A program made the translations under genes and the position numbers. This document shows, one piece after another, positions 61,289 to 64,000 of a stretch of 64,000 bases of DNA. The notes below the pieces were generated by a model. That model was not told the origin of the DNA and did no database searches. It worked only from the letters and a program-made list of their open reading frames with translations. The stretch is from the NCBI GenBank assembly GCA_000597885.1, contig CP004371.1:1488001-1552000 (forward strand), in the 5' to 3' direction. The first letter of the stretch is position 1, and each line of letters starts with the position of its first letter. Source of the stretch: Flammeovirgaceae bacterium 311 (GTDB taxonomy: Bacteria; Bacteroidota; Bacteroidia; Cytophagales; Cyclobacteriaceae).

Positions 61289-62299
61289 CTATACTCTTTG
61301 TGCCGAAGGTATCTGTTCCCATGTAACCGGTGCTTCTCCTTCTTTGAAGGCAGCTCTTGGCTTCAGGTTCAGGATCTGGAACATCTCCCCATCTGACAGC
61401 ACATCAGGATTTGGCGTGGTAAGCAGTTTATCACCGGCAAAAATAGAGTTGGCGCCTGCCATAAAGCACAAGGCCTGCTCTTCCAGCGTCATGCGCACGC
61501 GGCCTGCAGAAAGGCGCACCATGGCCTTAGGCATTAGAATACGGGCAGTGGCAATCATTCTGATCATGTCCCATACCGGCACCTTCGGCTGGTTTTCCAA
61601 GGGGGTACCCTCAACCGGTACCAGGGCATTCACCGGCACGCTTTCGGGGTGTTCGGGCAGGTTTACCAGGGTGTGCAGCATGCCTATACGGTCCTCTACC
61701 GCCTCGCCCATGCCTATGATACCGCCACTGCAGACTGATATGCCGCTTTTCCGTACATTTTCCAGGGTATTCAGACGGTCATTGTAGGTGCGGGTGCTGA
61801 TGATATCGCTATAGTGTTCCTCGCTGGTATCAAGGTTATGGTTATAAGCATACAGCCCTGCATGCTGCAGTTTTTGGGCCTGTTCTTCAGTTAGCATCCC
61901 CAGGGTGCAGCAAACCTCCATGCCCATGCCATTCACACCTTTTACCATTTCCAGCACCTTATCAAAATCGCGGTTATCGCGCACTTCGCGCCAGGCAGCT
62001 CCCATGCAAAAGCGAGTACTCCCTGCCTCTTTGGCCTCGCGTGCCTTGCCTATTACCTCCTCTACCTCCAGTAGCTTATGGACCTTAACATTGGTGTGGT
62101 AACGGGCCGCCTGCGGACAGTAAGAGCAGTCTTCGGGGCAGCCACCTGTTTTAATGGAAAGCAGGGTGCAAACTTGTACTTCCTGCGGATCATGGTGCTG
62201 GCGGTGCACCGTGGCAGCCTTGTACACCAGTTCCAGCAGAGGCTGGTGGTAAACAGCTTCTATATCTTTGCGAGTCCAGGTGTTGCGTATATCACTCAT
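61289..62299 (-). CDS. bioB: Biotin synthase
   Basis: About 336 residues from the ATG at 62299 ([20 protein letters not shown]). A reading from 62383 would run over the sppA terminator and is rejected. Radical-SAM enzyme that inserts sulfur into dethiobiotin. The [4Fe-4S] motif is [13 protein letters not shown] (CxxxCxxC, about residues 53-65), with further BioB features [48 protein letters not shown] and the C-terminal [17 protein letters not shown] (which holds the [2Fe-2S] ligand Arg region). It is about 850 bp from bioF on the same strand but in a separate unit. Confidence 0.96.
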   Translation of the reverse strand: MSDIRNTWTRKDIEAVYHQPLLELVYKAATVHRQHHDPQEVQVCTLLSIKTGGCPEDCSYCPQAARYHTNVKVHKLLEVEEVIGKAREAKEAGSTRFCMGAAWREVRDNRDFDKVLEMVKGVNGMGMEVCCTLGMLTEEQAQKLQHAGLYAYNHNLDTSEEHYSDIISTRTYNDRLNTLENVRKSGISVCSGGIIGMGEAVEDRIGMLHTLVNLPEHPESVPVNALVPVEGTPLENQPKVPVWDMIRMIATARILMPKAMVRLSAGRVRMTLEEQALCFMAGANSIFAGDKLLTTPNPDVLSDGEMFQILNLKPRAAFKEGEAPVTWEQIPSAQRV

Positions 62300-62366
62300 A
62301 GAGGTTTCTGGTTTACGAAACCTGAAATAAGTGATAACGTGCCCAAATTGCAAATTGTATTGTGCA

Positions 62367-62398
62367 GAAAAAAGCCCTGGCATTATAATACCAGGGCT
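62367..62398 (-). terminator. Terminator after sppA
   Basis: On the minus strand AGCCCTGG (62398-62391) pairs with CCAGGGCT (62380-62373) around a ten-base A/T loop, followed by T7. It sits seven bases beyond the sppA stop and before the bioB upstream region. Confidence 0.88.
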
Positions 62399-62404
62399 GC
62401 TGTT

Positions 62405-64000
62405 TTATTCAATAACTAACTCGTAGGGAAGTCTGGCCTGTACGCCTTCAAAGCGCTGAAGCTTCTGAAACTGCTTTACATAAGGATAAAAAACACCGAA
62501 TTCTCTTTGGAGGGCTTTGGTTTCCATATCTTCTTCCAGGTTACCGAATAGCTCCTCCAGAAAACTTTTCTTTTCAGGATAGTATCTCAATCTGTAATTT
62601 CCCTCTTCCAGACCTGCTTTGCCTGCCGCAATTTTAACGGCATCATCTAATCCGCCCAGTATATCTACCAGACCACGGTCTTTTGCCTCAAGTCCTGACC
62701 ATACGCGGCCGGAAGCAACTTCTCTCAGTTGCTCTACAGACATGTTACGTCCTTCGGCAGCTTTACGGGTAAAACTGTCGTAACCCTCCTCCACAGAAAG
62801 CTGAATTATACTTCTTTCGTATGGGCTAAGAGGACGGGTCACTCTGTAGAGATTGGATAATTCTCCTGTTTGTACCACATCAGTAGTTATACCCAGCTTG
62901 TCTGTCATGAACTCCTGTGCATTGAAGAGCACACCAAATATACCAATAGAGCCGGTAATGGTGTTGGGCTGTGCCACAATGGTATCGCAGCCCATGGCCA
63001 TATAGTAACCTCCTGATGCAGCCAGATCTGACATGGAGGCAATAATTGGTTTAGTCTGGCTGGTGAGTATAACCTCGCGCCAGATCACATCTGAGGCCAG
63101 GGCGCTGCCACCTGGAGAGTTGATGCGCAACACCACAGCTTTTACCCTGTCATTCAGGCGTGCATCGCGTATCAGTTTGGCAAACTTATCAGATCCGATG
63201 CTTTCTTTGTCGCCACTACCACTTATAATATCTCCCGTAGCCACAATAACGGCAACACGGTCACTGCCGCTACCTCCGGGCTTGAATGCCTTACGGTATT
63301 TTTTGTAGCCAATGGTATTGATTTTTTCTGTATCATCCTCAATGCCCAGTATGTTTCTCATTTCAGCATGAATCTGATCCAGGTACCCCAGCTCATCTAC
63401 TATTTTGTATTTAAGGGCATCTTCGGCCCGGCGTACCAGCATTTCGTCAGAGATACGCTCCAGCTCATTTACCTCAATGTTTCTGCTCTGGCTAACCTCC
63501 CGCAGAAAAGTCTGGTAAATGTTGTTCAAAAAAGAATTTGTCTGCTCTCGGCTGGCTTCACTCATATCATTACGGATGAGAGGCTCCACTGCAGATTTAA
63601 ATTCGCCCACCCTGAAAATCTGCGGCTCAACCCCCAGTTTTTCAAGCGTGCCTTTTACAAACACCTGTTCCGATACCAGGCCATTCAGCTCAAGATTACC
63701 GGCAGGGTTCAGGTAAATTTTATCAGCAACAGATGCCAGGTAGTAATCTTTTTCGGTATACTGCTCATTATAAGCATAAATCCATTTGCCGCTTTCTTTG
63801 AAGCGCCCCAGCTCATCCCTGATTTCTTTAAGTGAAGCATAACCCGCCCTAACATATTGTGGTTGCAGTAAGATACCTTTGATGCGATCATCTTCCCTGG
63901 CATGCTTAATGGCATCAATCACCTCAATAAGACCAATATTACCTGCACTGATCCCCGGAATTGCATCCAGCGCCGATATATCATCGTCGTTGGCGCGTTC
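62405..64000 (-). CDS. sppA: Signal peptide peptidase SppA, 67K type (5' end outside the window)
   Basis: The reading frame is open to the right edge (codons 64000-63923 read ...RANDDDISALDAIPGISAGN), so about 531 C-terminal residues are present and the N terminus with its membrane helix is missing. It is the double-domain SppA: the N-terminal half has the catalytic Lys in YYLASVADKIYLNPAG and the C-terminal half the nucleophile Ser in SMSDLAASGGYYMAMGCD. VLRINSPGGSALASDVIWRE and NTITGSIGIFGVLF are also typical. It degrades remnant signal peptides on the periplasmic face of the cytoplasmic membrane. Total length would be about 590 residues. Confidence 0.95.
   Translation of the reverse strand, partial: ERANDDDISALDAIPGISAGNIGLIEVIDAIKHAREDDRIKGILLQPQYVRAGYASLKEIRDELGRFKESGKWIYAYNEQYTEKDYYLASVADKIYLNPAGNLELNGLVSEQVFVKGTLEKLGVEPQIFRVGEFKSAVEPLIRNDMSEASREQTNSFLNNIYQTFLREVSQSRNIEVNELERISDEMLVRRAEDALKYKIVDELGYLDQIHAEMRNILGIEDDTEKINTIGYKKYRKAFKPGGSGSDRVAVIVATGDIISGSGDKESIGSDKFAKLIRDARLNDRVKAVVLRINSPGGSALASDVIWREVILTSQTKPIIASMSDLAASGGYYMAMGCDTIVAQPNTITGSIGIFGVLFNAQEFMTDKLGITTDVVQTGELSNLYRVTRPLSPYERSIIQLSVEEGYDSFTRKAAEGRNMSVEQLREVASGRVWSGLEAKDRGLVDILGGLDDAVKIAAGKAGLEEGNYRLRYYPEKKSFLEELFGNLEEDMETKALQREFGVFYPYVKQFQKLQRFEGVQARLPYELVIE

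Noticed and set aside
61289-62383. A longer bioB starting at 62383
   Set aside because: The extra 28 codons run through the sppA terminator hairpin and upstream region; the conserved protein begins at the ATG at 62299.
1-64000. tRNA or rRNA genes, insertion sequences, prophage or defence islands
   Set aside because: I looked through the intergenic regions and gene functions and found no cloverleaf, transposase, integrase or defence-type gene.

Overview
The window looks like a core-chromosome segment of a Bacteroidota bacterium, most likely order Cytophagales. The evidence is a type IX secretion sorting domain on the subtilase at 47.2-51.5 kb, families largely confined to Bacteroidota (DUF3822, DUF4905, DUF3667, TIGR02757, a Bacteroidota-style SUI1 protein, PorT-like barrels), and promoter-like elements of the form TTG-N18-21-TAnnTTTG rather than -35/-10 boxes. 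I saw no rRNA, tRNA, CRISPR array, insertion sequence or prophage. Gene density and codon style are even, and nothing looks recently acquired.

Layout. 0-9 kb: a truncated minus-strand gene start, a YggS-type PLP protein, a DUF423 membrane protein, a DUF1573 protein, a RecD-like helicase, a PaaI-type thioesterase, a Nudix protein, a three-gene unit ending in coaD, a second Nudix protein, pyrE, and a TIGR02757/membrane-protein pair. 9-16.6 kb: a LysM/RlpA-like protein behind a DUF4905 gene, the divergent nfeD-kdsB pair, two exported barrel-like proteins and a DUF3667 zinc-ribbon membrane protein. 16.6-27.2 kb, mainly minus strand: guaA - TPR/periplasmic-binding protein - hemL; a small histidine-rich exported protein on the plus strand; a SIMPL protein; and hisG-hisD-hisC-hisB, headed by a 27-residue leader peptide with 11 histidines. 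27.2-34.3 kb: Dps, SUI1, MenA, glutathione peroxidase, ArgS and arginase, with a PLP decarboxylase (probably arginine decarboxylase) divergent from arginase. 34.3-47 kb: two envelope proteins, a 1054-residue BNR/sortilin-like protein, a polyprenol-phosphate mannosyltransferase-like enzyme, a LolC/E-type permease, the NamZ-GNAT-fmt-folA run and a PaaN-type aldehyde dehydrogenase. 47-64 kb: the large secreted subtilase, a DUF4197 lipoprotein, a CinA-family protein, a lipoylated E2 acyltransferase, a TPR-SpoIIE phosphatase, the biotin genes bioF-bioD-bioA and a separate bioB, a barrel protein, and the C-terminal part of SppA, which runs off the right edge.

The most informative signal is regulatory. 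Upstream of hisG lies a short, histidine-packed ORF followed by short competing hairpins and a seven-U tract: a candidate transcription attenuator. In four places (this leader, guaA, bioF and the DUF3667 gene) a near-consensus TAnnTTTG element ends only 3-6 nt before the start codon, predicting transcripts with almost no 5' untranslated region. Several convergent gene pairs share clear bidirectional terminators. I did not find a convincing undescribed multi-gene system such as a defence or mobile system; the other candidates for a second look are single genes and regulatory sites.
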